Shown here: positions 12,795 through 24,718 of the stretch, one piece after another
Position numbering within the stretch: position 1 is the stretch's first letter
How the letters are laid out: each line of letters starts with the position of its first letter
Assembly (NCBI GenBank): GCA_032622095.1
Contig: CP136064.1
Span: 254,450,484 to 254,514,483, forward strand
DNA: 64,000 bases
Direction: 5' to 3'
Source of the DNA: Siphonodentalium dalli
Taxonomy: Eukaryota > Mollusca > Scaphopoda > Gadilida > Siphonodentaliidae
Program-made: the position numbers and the translations under genes
Notes under the pieces: model-generated
Databases searched by the model: none
The model's input: only the letters and a program-made list of their open reading frames with translations
What the model was told of the DNA's origin: nothing

Positions 12795-13618
12795 ATAATA
12801 GATACATGCATGCACCGGCCAATTTTCCGGCTAACCAGTAATGATATATATATTATGCAATAGAACAATTAGTGTATACAAATGTATTACCATATAACTA
12901 TGTATACTATATACAGACATATTAACCAATAAACATATATCCTGTTGCTTGTCTTTTGTTGTAGTATGTCGATTATAAATGTTGTTGATTTATATAATAC
13001 GCTCGCGCCCAAATATGCTTGGACGAAATTGTAAACCGTGTAAGCTTAAGTATTTGGATGTAATGTGGTACATGTATTATTGTGGTATATCCCTGCCAAT
13101 GTGTGTATTTGAAGTGCATGTGATATTACTGTGGTATGTTCCCTGCAAGGGTATGTGTTTAGGGGTAATGTGGTGGTACTGTGGTATGTTGCCCTACAAG
13201 TTTGTGCACAGAAACGTATCTTTCTGGCTATTACACCCTTGGATTATTGAACGGTCGTACTAAGGACAACGTGGACTAAAAACACCTCCGAAAACCCAAC
13301 CCTCACACAAATGAACTAACCCTCACATGAAGTCCGTAGACTAAACGTGTAGTTTTATCTTATTGTCTGAACCGGAGAGGAATGTGACACAAGATAACAC
13401 TACTAATGGGTTAATGTTAATTCGATTAACTGTGGTGGTGATATTACAGTATGAATTGCATGTAATGTTTCCCGTCGCGATCATTGTGTGTCAACACTGT
13501 CGAGTATATCCATCGATCAATTGTGAAACATGTAACAAGACTGTATTATGGCTGCTTATAACTTAAATGCTTATAACCAAGCCAATGTGTATGCTTCCAT
13601 TGAAGCCTTTCTTCGTCT

Positions 13619-13819
13619 TCAAACATAATTTATAAATTCAGAATATCCGTTGGCGCCATAACTCTGAAATCCTTTTGGAACCTCGCCATATGATTTGCCA
13701 CCATAGCTAGTCGTTTCCTCTCTACCAACAAACATCGGCACATCATGGAACCATTGGTGTTGATGTACGCTGTCTCATCGAGAGGACCGAGTATGTTCCG
13801 ACGTGGTGCTATTTCTGAC
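13619..13819 (-). pseudogene. Terminal exon, cytoplasmic tail, with frameshift
   Basis: The acceptor tttttgttttcag is textbook. The first frame (1-nt lead) reads SEIAPRRNILGPLDETAYIN then TNGSMM. A different frame then takes over near 13745 with DVPMFVGREETTSYGGKSYG and EVPKGFQSYGANGYSEFINY, ending V-stop. Both halves look protein-like and the switch is abrupt, so a one-base insertion or two-base deletion is the simplest reading. If no frameshift exists, the first frame alone gives a 62-residue end with stop at NL. Confidence 0.5.
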
Positions 13820-15279
13820 CTGAAAACAAAAACAGTTTGAGCTCGTGCTCACCCTCGCTAACAGCTTCGTAAGGCTGTATGTTGTTTACGTTGAGTGTAC
13901 TGAGCTCTTCTCCACCATGAAGTGCGTTTAACCGATAGCTATACATGTATAACATCATGTTGCATAACATGTGTTATCGTAAAACTTATTATCAGCTTTC
14001 GAAGTGAAATCGCGACTTAATCGCCAACCACGAACACGATTAAAATATACTGAACTTGGTGCATTTTTACTTTATTATTATTGGGGGTTTTTTTTGCATT
14101 AAAATTAGAATTGCAACGTGGTCATTTTCTTATAAGCTACATTGTTATAGGGCTACAATCGCCATGTAAGAGGTCCCGGAATCTACGTCACCAATCAAGT
14201 CTCTAATCCAAATCGGTTTGATTCTAAATTGGTTTAAAACATATAAACGGCTACATTATGGGATAAACTAGTATATTAACTGTGGAAATTCACAATGCAC
14301 AAAAACAAGTAGTCGTTAAGAACTCATGTATAACTGAAATTTACACAGATCATAGGTATATAATGTGCCCCGATTTTAAACTTCATTCACCTCTCCACCA
14401 GTTAATAGATGTTCGCCAAATTCCTCATAATCCCATTCACTCGCAAGCATAGTAACCACTGCATCCAAATATCTAGCTAATTAACTGCATGCTTTTCCAG
14501 ATAGGAGCTATCCAAAGTCAGATGGGACGGTTTATATATTACATGTACGTTGGTGACGTATATGTGGTTTCGATATTGCTGGGCACATTATAGTACACCG
14601 TTCAGACTAACTTGCCGCCAATCTTCAAGTTATAGTGGTGTCTTCTTGCTACTGGTCAGACGACTGTCGTCCGATACAGAATGTAAGTTTTTCTCACATT
14701 TGTTTTGATTACAGGCTTTTGTCGCTTACAATTCATTCTGAATTATTCTGAGAAACTAAGTTATCCATAGTGAATTAGAAATTGGGTAACATCAAGTTGG
14801 TCGAAAATTGTCCAATTTGTATCAAAATAGTCCGCCCGACAAATCCGACGTCAATTAGCCAAACATAAACACAAACGTGTTTCTGTTACGAACTTGGTAT
14901 AGTTCCCCTAAACTACTGTAGCTTGTAGAAAATTTATATAGTTTGGTTACGTTGAGACACATGTGATACGGAATGACAAATTATTTTATGAAATTTCAGC
15001 ACGTTCTGCCAGTGGTTTTACATACGTAGCGAGATGACAGAACTCTGCAATGAAGTTTGAGCCACAGTCTTAAATATTCTCGCTGCCGTTGGTCATTGCC
15101 TACAAACGTATTCACTTTGGAACTGTTACAATCACAGTGAACTACGGCCCGTCACATACCATATAATATAAAAACCAGTTATACGTCGATGCCAGTCAAA
15201 CTTTAATGTCAGTTCAGACTGTTACATTACACGAGCCGCAAGACATTCTCTATACATTATTAGTGATCGACCGACTCAC
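13820..15279. other. Intron of the membrane-protein pseudogene
   Basis: AT-rich non-coding sequence between the candidate tail exon and the candidate membrane exon. I see no exon, strong repeat or RNA gene in it. Confidence 0.4.
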
Positions 15280-15402
15280 CTTATGCTTTCCTATGGTTTG
15301 TTCTCGTTGGTTTTTGAGTACCAACTTGGCCATGCATACATCCCTGCTAATCAGAATGACGCATGTACGCAAGTGCAGACAAGCATGTAATGAATTCCCG
15401 TT
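15280..15402 (-). pseudogene. Candidate membrane-segment exon with two stops
   Basis: The acceptor ttttcttctttcgcag and the donor AAG/gtgagt are both strong; 123 nt. In the phase required by its neighbours it reads TGIHYMLVCTCVHASF, stop (TGA at 15351-15353), LAGMYAWPSWYSKTNENKP, stop (TAG at 15291-15293), ESI. The hydrophobic run would be the membrane segment. Another frame is fully open (41 codons, phase 0-0) but does not match the neighbouring exons. Confidence 0.45.
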
Positions 15403-16005
15403 CTGCGAAAGAAGAAAACGAGTATGAACATATCTGCCAATATTGTCATGTTGTATTAATCCGTATAAAAAGTGTCATCATTACATTGTTGGTCAATTTA
15501 CTTGAAATTACATATACTGTGCACACAAGCCTATATACAAACATACTATGCGACCACATGCCAACAACGGCTAGTGAAATATACATTTTGAGTATTAACC
15601 AGTGACATTTTTGCGACATATATTAGTTGAATAGTTAAAATATTAATTGAAAATACTAATAATCAAAACCAAATTGATCAAATTCCTTTGAGCGAGCACG
15701 TACGGCTAATCGTATAAGTACTATCTTCTCTGCGTAACATATTTTCATTTTCAGAAAGACCGATTAGTGCGTATATGATAGTTCAACATCAGTTGACGCA
15801 TTGACTGCTCGCTTGTGTCACAACAGGACTCAGAAATACACGAAATACTAACATGCGTATCTGCTCGTATTCCAATCAGCAATACTTACTAAATCGTGAC
15901 ATATTGATAACCATTGTCGACATTATGTATAGCCGAGAAGAAAGCACGTGACCCCAGTGCACGGAAAACGACAAACACACTAGTGACCTTTACGGTTCTA
16001 TTCAC

Positions 16006-16252
16006 CTGACTGATTGTGAGTTATTGCGTGTATTATGTTTGTTGTCCTCGTGGAACCCGTAATTGGTGACTGTTGGGGTAGTGGATAGCGTAGGAGACAT
16101 AATGACGGTATCCATTGTGGTAGTGATCTTCGTTGTACAAGATGTAGAATACATTGTAGATTCAGCAGTATACTCCACTTTGGATGCAGTTGTTGTACTC
16201 TTCGTCTTACATGTAGTTACCGACAGTCGATTTATTGAAGAACGGATTGTTG
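16006..16252 (-). pseudogene. Ser/Thr-rich stalk exon
   Basis: 81 codons, open throughout, rich in Thr and Ser (STTTASK, STMYSTSCTTKITTT, STTPTV) with two Cys near the start, ending NTRNNSQSV; donor AG/gtgaat. Such composition is typical of O-glycosylated stalks. The acceptor taccccag at 16253 is acceptable and gives the phase needed after the 18.5-kb exon. An alternative acceptor (ccttcag at 16275) gives phase 0. The arm of a large inverted repeat begins within 10 bp upstream of this exon. Confidence 0.5.
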
Positions 16253-16258
16253 CTGGGG

Positions 16259-17203
16259 TAGCATATCTTACCAACTGAAGGTGAATGAATATTTCTTCGC
16301 TAATGTTCGGAAACCGACGATCAATTCAAGTCAGTTGTCATTGTTCGATCGCGGAAAAAATGTCATTTAATCATCGCCGCGAGACGATTGCTTCCCCAAA
16401 ATATCCCAGAAAATCATACTTTTCTCATTCATCGCAGACAGCTGTCGCAACAACCTCTATACCAATCGAAAGACCTGTTTTTCCCCCACAAATGCATATT
16501 TTGAGTATTTTCACCGACTGTCTCAAAATTCCAAATTTCATCTTTTGATGCAGGTACCCAACTCGAAAATACTGTCCGGTTAGTCCTGTACACCCCGGAA
16601 TTTAGTTGCAATCCACCAGACCCGGCGGACAGTTTTTGTTGTTCAATAAAGAGTCGAAATGGATTAGTTAGTTGGCTGGCTTTCGTTAACAGTGGCACGT
16701 TTTTTGGCCAACTGCTTTTCTGTTGCAACTATTGTATACTGATTAAGTTTAGTTATCGAGTACAGTTTGCAATTTGTTCTCATAACATTCGTTCAGATCG
16801 TGTAAGGTCATTGACCAAAGAATTATTTATGGAAATATTGTTAGAACAAGAATATTACAATGCCCTCCATGACCAAGGCCGTAGCAACAGGATTTTTTGA
16901 TGGTGGGAGGTGTAGAGTTATTTTCCAATAGTTTGATATTTCAGCCAGTATAATACTCAAAATGTGCATTTGTGGGGGGGAAAACAGGCCTTTCGATTGG
17001 TATATAGGTTGTTGCGACAGGTGTCTGCGATGAGTGTAAAAGGTATGATTTTCTGGGATATTTTGGGGAAGAAATCGTCTCGCGGCGATGATTAAATGAC
17101 ATTTTTTCCGCGATCGAACAATGACAACTGACTTAAATTGATCGTCGGTGTCCGAACATTAGCGAAGAAATATTCACTCACCTTCAGTTGGTCAGATATG
17201 CTA
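16259..17203. repeat. Large inverted repeat, ~250-bp arms around ~440-bp spacer
   Basis: The arm 16259-16508 is matched by the reverse complement of 16952-17203 with few mismatches, for example 'gcggaaaaaatgtcatttaa' against its complement near 17100. It may be a foldback transposon, or an inverted duplication taking in the intron beside the stalk exon. No target duplication is obvious. Confidence 0.8.
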
Positions 17204-17299
17204 TCCAAGCGTTTATTTTCCCCAAAAAACGTCAAAAAATGTCAACAAATATTTGTCGACTGATATTTCTCCACCTCGAAATCTACGACTTCCGGTTTT

Positions 17300-17700
17300 G
17301 GTTCGTGTCCGTTGATCCACTGTGTATATATGTGTACACACAGCGCTCTACTTGCTGGCGTACTGAACAGTTTCAAATAACAACTTTGTCACCGCAATTC
17401 AAAGAGGATGTGAACGATGTTTATAAACACCTCAAATAAAGAAAGGCCCCCTAATATATTCTGTAGTATTTTATGAGATAATGGATGGATTTTGATGGAA
17501 CTCTCCACAATTGATTTGTGGTACCAAAGACATTAGACATCAAGTGTGCCAATTACTGTCCTGTGGCATGAGGTATGGCTGAGTAAGCACATATTGAATG
17601 CAAGAGGGGTACTTTGCAAAAGTAGCATAAACACAGGTAGAGTGATCAGACATTGAGCTGTGCCTTCTTCCCCACTTTGGGAATGGAACTTCGCCAAACT
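17300..17700 (+). repeat. Dispersed repeat shared with 17.81-17.93 and 18.79-19.04 kb
   Basis: 'tatgtgtacacacagcgctctacttg' through 'gaggatgtgaacgatgtttataa' recurs at 17.81-17.93 kb. 'aataaagaaaggccccctaatatattc...ggtaccaaagacat' through 'ggtagagtgatcagacatt' recurs at 18.79-19.02 kb. The open frame 17188-17439 is produced by this repeat and is not treated as a gene. Confidence 0.7.
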
Positions 17701-18481
17701 GTGCTACCTTCAATTATTATTCAGCTGTGGTAGGATCAATACATCTGATTACGTTCTCCAAGTAGAATATCGGAACTCCCCATAGTAGCCACTTCCGGCC
17801 AGGTAAACTATATATGTGTACACATATACCATCGTGAAAGCTCTACTTATTGGCGTACTAAACAGTTTCCAATAACCACTATGTCACCACAATTCACAGA
17901 GGATGTGAACGATGTTTATAACACGCCAATCAGCCCTCGACCAATGGAAGTTATCCAATGAGGTCCGGTGACCGACCTTTATTTTCTGTACAGATCTTTA
18001 AGTCGCCGCCTGTTCTATCAAGAGGTATGTCATGATTACAACAAGTTTATTTATGCATTGTATTCGCGGCGCACACCTTGATTGACAAATTATGCACTCC
18101 CTTTTATTCAAACAAGTTATTTTTCCACCGAAGTGAGTATTAATATGGGCTGTGATACCATGTTTTGTCACAACGAAAAATGCAGGGACGTTGAGATTGG
18201 AAGACATGGGCGATACGTCCGGCCAAATATATAAACGTTAATTATTAAATAATACTAAAATTTCAAATCGGGGGGGGGGGGGGTCGGATCAGTTATATGG
18301 GCATTTGCTTTGATGGCAAACGCCTGCAGTTAATATCCTGAACAATGGAACATTTACTACCCTCTTCACCAACATAATGAACAAATGTAATCAATGACAG
18401 ACCGTTTAGCAGCGCAGACAACAACTAACCGATATTTGCAGTAACTATCGGTCAGTAACTGGACCCCATTAAATAACTTAC

Positions 18482-18616
18482 ATTTGTCGAAAGTGCTGTT
18501 TGTGATATTGTAAATTGAAATGTCATGATTCGGCATACATGCAATTCGTTGAACAATTTGGGTGAAGTACCGACTATGGGGTATTGATTGGTATTCACCG
18601 GACCATGTTTGTAAGA
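18482..18616 (-). pseudogene. Extracellular module exon of the membrane-protein pseudogene
   Basis: 135 nt, phase 1-1, acceptor gtggtcag, strong donor AAAT/gtaagtta. It reads LQTWSGEYQSIPHSRYFTQI, VQRIACMPNHDISIYN and ITNSTFDK, with N-glycosylation sequons and one Cys. This exon itself is intact. Its T tail joins CA of the stalk exon to give Ser. The domain is not recognised with confidence; a decayed SUEL-like lectin is possible. Confidence 0.45.
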
Positions 18617-18702
18617 CTGACCACATATTTAATTGGTAACAGAAACTCATCACTGATTGTAAGTTTCTCGGGCTGATTGGGTGTCATAAATATATTATAA
18701 TT

Positions 18703-18772
18703 ACGGCGTCCGATTTATAAGTAAAATAAATACCACACGCGATCTTTATTTCACCTATAAATCGGACGCCGT
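18703..18772. repeat. Short inverted repeat (17-bp perfect arms)
   Basis: acggcgtccgatttata and its exact complement are separated by about 36 bases. It abuts the element that starts at 18784. Confidence 0.8.
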
Positions 18773-18783
18773 TCTTATAACGT

Positions 18784-19487
18784 ATATTTATAAACCCCTC
18801 AAATAAAGAAAGCCCCCCCCTAATATATTCGGTAATATTTTATGAGATAGTGGATGGATTTTGATGGAACTCTCCACAAATGATTTGTGGTACCAACGAC
18901 ATCAAGTGTGCCAATTACTGTGCTGTAGCATGAGGTATGGCTGAGTAAGCACAAATTGGATGGAAGAGGGGTACTTTTCAAAAGTAGCATAGACACAGGT
19001 AGAGTGATCACAGATATTGAGCTGTGCCTTCTTCCCCACTTCTCAATAGCTTACATGACGGGAACATGGTTTACTGAAAAATGGCTTCAAAGTGGCTGAT
19101 TTCAATAACTCTGTGTTGTTCGCAACATGAAACTTCAAGTTGTCATTCAAAAGGAATGTGGTTAGGCTGAATGGTCTCGAAGATGATACGCATGTTATCG
19201 TGGACTCACAGTGCCACTTTTAGACCACATTTACAGCCGGTTATAACTTGTGTGAACAATGGAACAATGAAGTGACTATCCACTCTGCGTCAGTGTTTTG
19301 CAACTTTTGAAAAGCACCCCTCTTCCATTCAATTCAAGCGCAGCCAGCCATAACATAACTCACTGGACACACTGCCTCACACGTGTACCATTAAACATTG
19401 GCGTAAAGTTTCGTCAATTTCCATCCAATATCTCATAAAATATCACCGAATATATTAGGAGGGGCATTTTTGTAGGTGTTTATATAA
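18784..19487. mobile_element. TIR element, ~700 bp
   Basis: The left end 'tttataaacccctcaaataa...taatatattcggtaatatttt' pairs with the right end 'aaaatatcaccgaatatatta...gtaggtgtttatata'. A related left end is present alone at 17.41-17.5 kb. No coding capacity. Confidence 0.65.
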
Positions 19488-21627
19488 TGGAGAAACTATT
19501 ATCTCTGTCTTAAAATTATTTGATTTGTGAATGCGCCTAGTTAATTCCTAGTCTGTTGTTCGTCTACGCCGGCTCCGCATACTGTATTTTTGCTTTGCCA
19601 CCGAGTGTCGTATCTATCAAAATATTGTGCTAACATTCTCTGAACTTGACAACGTTACTCTGTGGATGAATATGATAGCCAGTATCTTTGTCGGATTCGT
19701 AGTGTTATCACATGCATTATGTTCCAAATCCATGCGCAAAGAATCACGTAATATACATGCAAGTGATCAGTGATCTTAAAAAATGTAATGCATGTGTGTG
19801 ATCACTGGTCGTGGGTCCGATGGAGAACCTGCACAACGCGTTAGATGTAAGCTCGTACTATATTTTTTTCCGTGTCTTCCAACCAATGTGTCATATCAGC
19901 GAGTCTTCCAATGTGTGTGCATAAGACACATGTTGGAATATAAACATCATTTCGTTTAATAAATACAATTATGGTGGGGTTTTAACTAGCTGGTGGCTGT
20001 GTGTTGCTCATGTTGGACTGCCATCTGCATATCACACACATTCCCCTTATTCAATAGTAGCACTAGAGCAAAAAAAAAAACGTTCCATCCACGTCAATTC
20101 AATGTTACTAGCAACCATACGCAATGTGGTGTATGGATATTTTGTTGTTCATAGCTCAGACTGCAATGCGTAACAACCGGATGAATGTGACTAACTTTGC
20201 ATTTGGGGTCAGTTTGAATAACCCACACCTTCCAGCGAGTCACTATGACCAACTCTGGTGTTACTTGTGACTATGTTACACCAAAGATAATCTAATTGCA
20301 ACACTAGTTGTCCTGAATTGTGCTTAATTAGCTAAAACCGACTACCTTCGGGAACCTTTATTACGCGTCGGAGGGGCTGCGGTCCCTGCTCAAAGAGCCC
20401 TGCGGCCGTTTGTGCGTTAGAGGCCTGCATCCCATCTGTGTGCTTTGCGCACAATTCAGTTATTTAGTGAGTTTAACATTTTATTCTAATTAATTATTTT
20501 TAATTAATTCTGTTTTAATTTTGTTTAGATTTTAGAGCTCCTTGCTCAAATTTGCCGACTTTTTTTAATTTTATTTTTGTTTTTAGTTAAATTATTTAAA
20601 TCAAATTTTGAAAAAAAAACTAACGGCGCTAAAACATCCGCATGGGTACACGCGAGTCACCATACCAAGTTTGGTTGAAATCGGTCTAGTGTTCTGGGAT
20701 AAATATCCGAACTGACAGACGGACAGACATTTCTCCCACCCCTACACACTTTAGCACAGGCAGCCAGTGTGAGATAGCTGGGTGAGATTTCCCTGTCTCA
20801 CATGACACGTGACCATCTACCTCACACCACCCACGTGACTGCTTTACCTATTTAATTAAGAGTCGGAACTAATTTAACAATCCGTCATCATGTTTTGTGT
20901 GAACTAAAACAGATCAAAACAATGGCGACCAACCAGTTACGCTTCACGTTTCAAGTAAATAAATACGGACGAATTCGTGGACGATAATACAAATGGAGAT
21001 AAGCCTCAACTGTTAATCACGAAAAACCTTCAACAAAACCTCACTTGCAGACACAGAGTTGCATATATAACATGAATTTAAACGACTAATTTGCGAACAT
21101 ATTCCATAAAACGGAATACCCCAAGCGAAACTGGCACCACTGGCACATTTCGTAACAGGTAAACAATAGCCGCTTCACAAATGACGAACGAAATAATTCC
21201 ACATTCGAACAGTTGTCATCGTCGAACGCGTCTAACTAACAGTTGTCTGTCATATATTCACATGTTTACTTTTCTAATGATATCGATATGGTCATTTCCG
21301 ATGACAAACACGATTAGTCCAGTTGTATATACTTCATATCAATACGCGCGTTTCTCGGAATTTATGCAGGTGCAACGATGTGACGTATCCGTGTCGTTTT
21401 CACAAGACCGTGTCGATTTCACTCTAACGTGTTAACCCTGCGCGCACGGGTAACGCGCTTTGTTTTTACAGTATATACCTATGGTATATACCGAAATCAT
21501 CCCAGTTAATCACGAATATCGCATCAGATTTCTCCCCAGATATACCGTTACGAAGCTACTGGAATGTGTCAAAGATTGGTATAAAACAAAAAATCGGAAT
21601 GAGACTCTTGGGTTAGGAGAAAAACGA
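19488..21627. other. Intergenic stretch with retroelement-like tail
   Basis: No exon seen. Around 20.64-20.75 kb, 'caagtttggttgaaatcggt...ctgacagacggacagacat' resembles the 3' tail found on many animal RTE-type LINE or SINE copies. A GC-rich patch at 20.34-20.45 kb precedes it. Confidence 0.45.
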
Positions 21628-21773
21628 TCCATCATGACCTGGGGTGTGGGATGGAAAAATCTCACCCTCGGGGCCAGATATTTGGTCCGGACACTCGGCA
21701 AGCCTCGTGTCCGGCCCAAATATCTGGCCCCTAGGGTGAGATTTTTCCATCCCACACCCCAGGTCATGATGGA
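21628..21773. repeat. Near-perfect 146-bp hairpin
   Basis: tccatcatgacctggggtgt and its complement begin arms of about 64 nt with very few mismatches around a ~15-nt loop (ctcggcaagcctcg). Two opposite-strand open frames across it are by-products of the palindrome. It could be a foldback element or the source of a long double-stranded RNA; the sequence alone does not decide. Confidence 0.9.
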
Positions 21774-22557
21774 TAATATTAATCCTACTCGTTTGTATAG
21801 ATATATATTCATTACTTAATGTTAAGTTTCCAATTTATCGTAGTTCTATTGCATCTATAATTGAAAGAATCTGATGGGGATATAAATGCATATACATCAG
21901 AACTTCCCTTCCACACGAAAGGCTACACTATTAGGATTGAACGCTCGTAATCCATAGACATCTCGGAAAAAATAACTAGCTAACTAGACAAATATAACAA
22001 ACTAGTGTTGTACCTCTCAATAGGCATTACTGAAGTCTGTGGTTTAGAGAATGGATTGAATGTTTGTCGTGGTTTCAATTTGGTATCTGATTCTGAATCA
22101 TATATCATGAAGTTGAGCATTGAACTTATTTGCACAAGATACCACCAAATTACACCTTCACATTATCAATGACACAGACAGTAAATCATTATGGCTCCAT
22201 CCTTAGATCAGCTAAGCCAACTGTGAGAAAGTCTCGCAGTTGGATATGCTTTGTTTAGCAGGTTTTTTAATTTTGAGACAACATATGGACTGAGAGTAGT
22301 GATGTGGTATATCGTGGAATGATGTATGATATATGTTGTACATGAAATATATATGCAATTACATGCAAATAAAAATAAAACAATCACCTAGAAAAAATAG
22401 ATTTAATGAGAAATAAATGCATCAAGACTGAGAAATAAACACAAAATAATCCAAATAAATCGAAAATAAGCAAGGACTATAGGGAGTCAAAGTGGCTTTC
22501 CAACGATTCGAGTAAGTACAATCTTCGTAATGGCCTTAGATACAAATCCAACCCACT
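21774..22557 (-). other. 3' flank of the metalloprotease gene, including probable 3' UTR
   Basis: The sequence directly after the stop of the minus-strand gene is AT-rich with no further coding. Minus-strand ATTAAA hexamers occur near 22403 and 22269 and could serve as polyadenylation signals. A canonical AATAAA on the minus strand was not found here. Confidence 0.35.
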
Positions 22558-23453
22558 CTAATTCTTTTTTGACTTTTTTTTCGGTTTTGTTTTTTCGTTT
22601 TTCTGTTTTTTGTTTTTTGGCTTTCTTTTTGGTTTCTTTCTTTTGGATGTAGTAGTTGGCATCATTGTAGTTGTGGGCGTTGTAGTAGTGAGAGCGGTTG
22701 TAGTTGTAGAGGGTGTTGTAGTAGTTGTTATTGGTGTAGTTGTAGTTGTCGTAGTTGTAGGTGATGTAGTAGCTGGTGTGGATGTAGTAGTTGGTGTGGT
22801 TGTAGTGGTAGTTGGTGTGGTTGTAGTAGTAGTTGGTGTGGTTGTAGTTGTCGCGGGTGATGTCGTAGTTGGTGTGGTTGTAGTAATTGGCGTGGTTGTA
22901 GTAGTTGGCGTGGTTGTAGTAATTGGTGTGGTTGTAGTAGTTGGTGTGGTCGTAGTAGTGGGCGTGGTTGTAGTTGTCGTGGGTGATGTAGTAGTTGGTG
23001 TAGTTGTCGTGGGTGATGTAGTAGATGGTATGGTTGTAGTTGCCGGTGTGGTCGTAGTAGTGGGCGTGGTTGTAGTAGTTGGTGTGGTTGTAGTAGTTGG
23101 TGTAGTTGTAGTAGTGGGCGTGGTTGTAGTAGTCGGTGTGGTTGTAGTGGTTGGCGTGGTTGTAGTTGTTGTGGATGATGTAGTAGTTGGCGTGGTTGTA
23201 GTGGATGGCGTTGTTGTCGTTGTCATGGGCGTGGTTGTAGTAGTTGGTGTGGTTGTAGTAGTTGGGTTGGTTGTAGTTGTCGTGGGTGGTGTAGTAGTTG
23301 GTGCAGTTGTAGTAGTGGGTGTAGTTGTAGTTTTTGGCGTCGTAGTTGGGAACAGCCACCAACACGTACCACAGCATAATTCTGGCTGTTGGTATGACCC
23401 GCAAGAGCTAGCCTCACAGTCTGCAGCACGATCAAACATGCCATACATACATG
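22558..23453 (-). CDS. Metalloprotease terminal exon: divergent module, mucin-like Thr/Pro region, basic tail
   Basis: The acceptor is tatattttacag; 2-nt lead, then 297 codons and TAG. First comes a divergent six-Cys module (C-x10-C-x4-C-x8-CC-x2-C, including ELCCGTCWW). Then come about 225 residues of PTTTTTP-type repeats, which predict dense O-glycosylation and an extended rod. The last ~28 residues are very Lys-rich (KRKKPKRKPKNKK...KKSKKN) and could bind acidic matrix or glycosaminoglycan. The other two frames are also long and open (Tyr/Asn/His-rich on minus, Val-rich on plus) because the DNA is a minisatellite. The Thr frame is chosen because it alone continues the Cys module in phase. 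Confidence 0.85.
22645..23348 (-). repeat. Coding minisatellite of the Thr/Pro region
   Basis: Degenerate 18-21-bp units, on the minus strand of the type CCAACTACTACAACCAC, about 35-40 copies. Unit lengths are multiples of three, so copy-number change would lengthen or shorten the mucin-like rod without frameshift. Confidence 0.85.
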
Positions 23454-23629
23454 CTGTAAAATATATATAGAAAGTTTTATGACACGACGCACTCTATGCA
23501 ATTACTAGTTAATTAATCATCACAAATATGTTGTTTTTATAAATTGCTTACCTGTGTGCAGCAGTAACATTCATTAGCAGTACATTGTATTAAATATGCA
23601 AGTCTCATATCATGAGGTAAAGGTAAATA

Positions 23630-24400
23630 GTGTTAGGCCAATGTGTTCTCTTTTATCATGCTGGCCTAACAGATTGACCAATGATAATAGTGATCTACTG
23701 ACAGGAGATTAGGGAATATTATATTCTCCTTGATTGACAACGACCACTTACTGAAAGTCTCAGATGGTAAGTGGATTCATATGGTATCGATATACAGCAT
23801 CTTGTTTTTCTTGGAATTCTGCCGCCTTTGGAATATTTTCGGTCTATTTTGGAGCCACATAAAGAAAATCATATTCTGCTAATTTTGAGACATGGTACAT
23901 GTATCATAACCTGCATGGGATATATTTGAGGAATTTTAAAGACTCAAAAATTAACTATCAAAGTTGTTGTCCTACGTTGCCGATTAGCCATTAAAGCAAT
24001 GCGTTGACTTTCTACAACACATTTAACTTACTTGAAACTAATGGATATCGGTGACATGAGAAACTCAGTCAGTTTAATATCGGACTAGCGCCTCACCCGA
24101 TATTAATCTCCCCTCGCCGCAAATGACACCGTATCCAGCAACAACTCGTCCTGGAACTTATAATGTATACGAGATTACAGATGGTAGACTCGCATATCAT
24201 ATATAATACATTGGCAGTGGGTTAAGCTCCAGTCATGGAAAATTGTTAGCGATTGTCTAACATTATATATGGCTGTCGAATGTTCAACAACACCACCTAA
24301 TGCATTGACCAAATAAAATGCCATGTACTCAAATAGCTCTATGTTTGGAGAGGACGAACACAAACAAAGTGTCATTGACGGGCAGATATGTGGCTCATGC
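23630..24400. other. Intron, nothing specific
   Basis: A fragment of the palindromic MITE unit (ggccaatgtgttctctttta) lies at 23637-23680. Otherwise only AT-rich intron sequence is seen. Confidence 0.4.
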
Positions 24401-24718
24401 TTATGCTCGTGTAGGATATGTTCAGTTCTACATAGAAACTCAGACTGTTTACTGAATACTCCCGTAGTACGTGACAATGGCAACATTGTCCGTTTGTCCA
24501 CTAGTCGTCAGCTGATTTAGTCAAAACATTACAAACTATAACTAAATCGTCCAAAGGTATGATAGTGAATCAGATCAGCGACTGCACGGCATATTTCCCA
24601 CATTCAGTTTGGCATACAATTAACACCGGCAGTGCTAGATAAATATCTGGTCATTTGGTTTTAAACTCTGTAACGGATGCATATATTACTCATATTGGGT
24701 AATGACATTTGATAGCAG

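Larger units (their letters stand above)
13619..18616 (-). pseudogene. Pseudogene span: type I membrane protein with Ser/Thr-rich stalk
   Basis: Four minus-strand exons (18482-18616, 16006-16252, 15280-15402, 13619-13819) have good splice signals, and every junction phase agrees (1, 2, 2). The joined reading gives an extracellular module with N-glycosylation sites, a Ser/Thr-rich stalk, a hydrophobic stretch and a polar tail ending FINYV. The chain contains stops at 15351 and 15291 and one frameshift near 13745, so it is probably dead. The first exon has a pattern (RIACMPNHDISIYN) that loosely recalls SUEL-type lectin domains (L.C....I.I..A); this is speculative. No upstream exons were identified. 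Confidence 0.5.

Noticed and set aside
17998-18207. Minus-strand open frame of 69 codons
   Set aside because: Several Cys but no fitting phase or strong acceptor relative to the neighbouring exons.
21460-21819. Open frames of 119 and 100 codons on opposite strands
   Set aside because: Created by the 146-bp palindrome; the two translations share the same peptide.
22610-23470. Long plus-strand Val/Gly-rich open frame and minus-strand Tyr/Asn/His-rich frame
   Set aside because: Both are shadows of the Thr/Pro minisatellite; only the Thr frame continues the Cys module in phase from a good acceptor.
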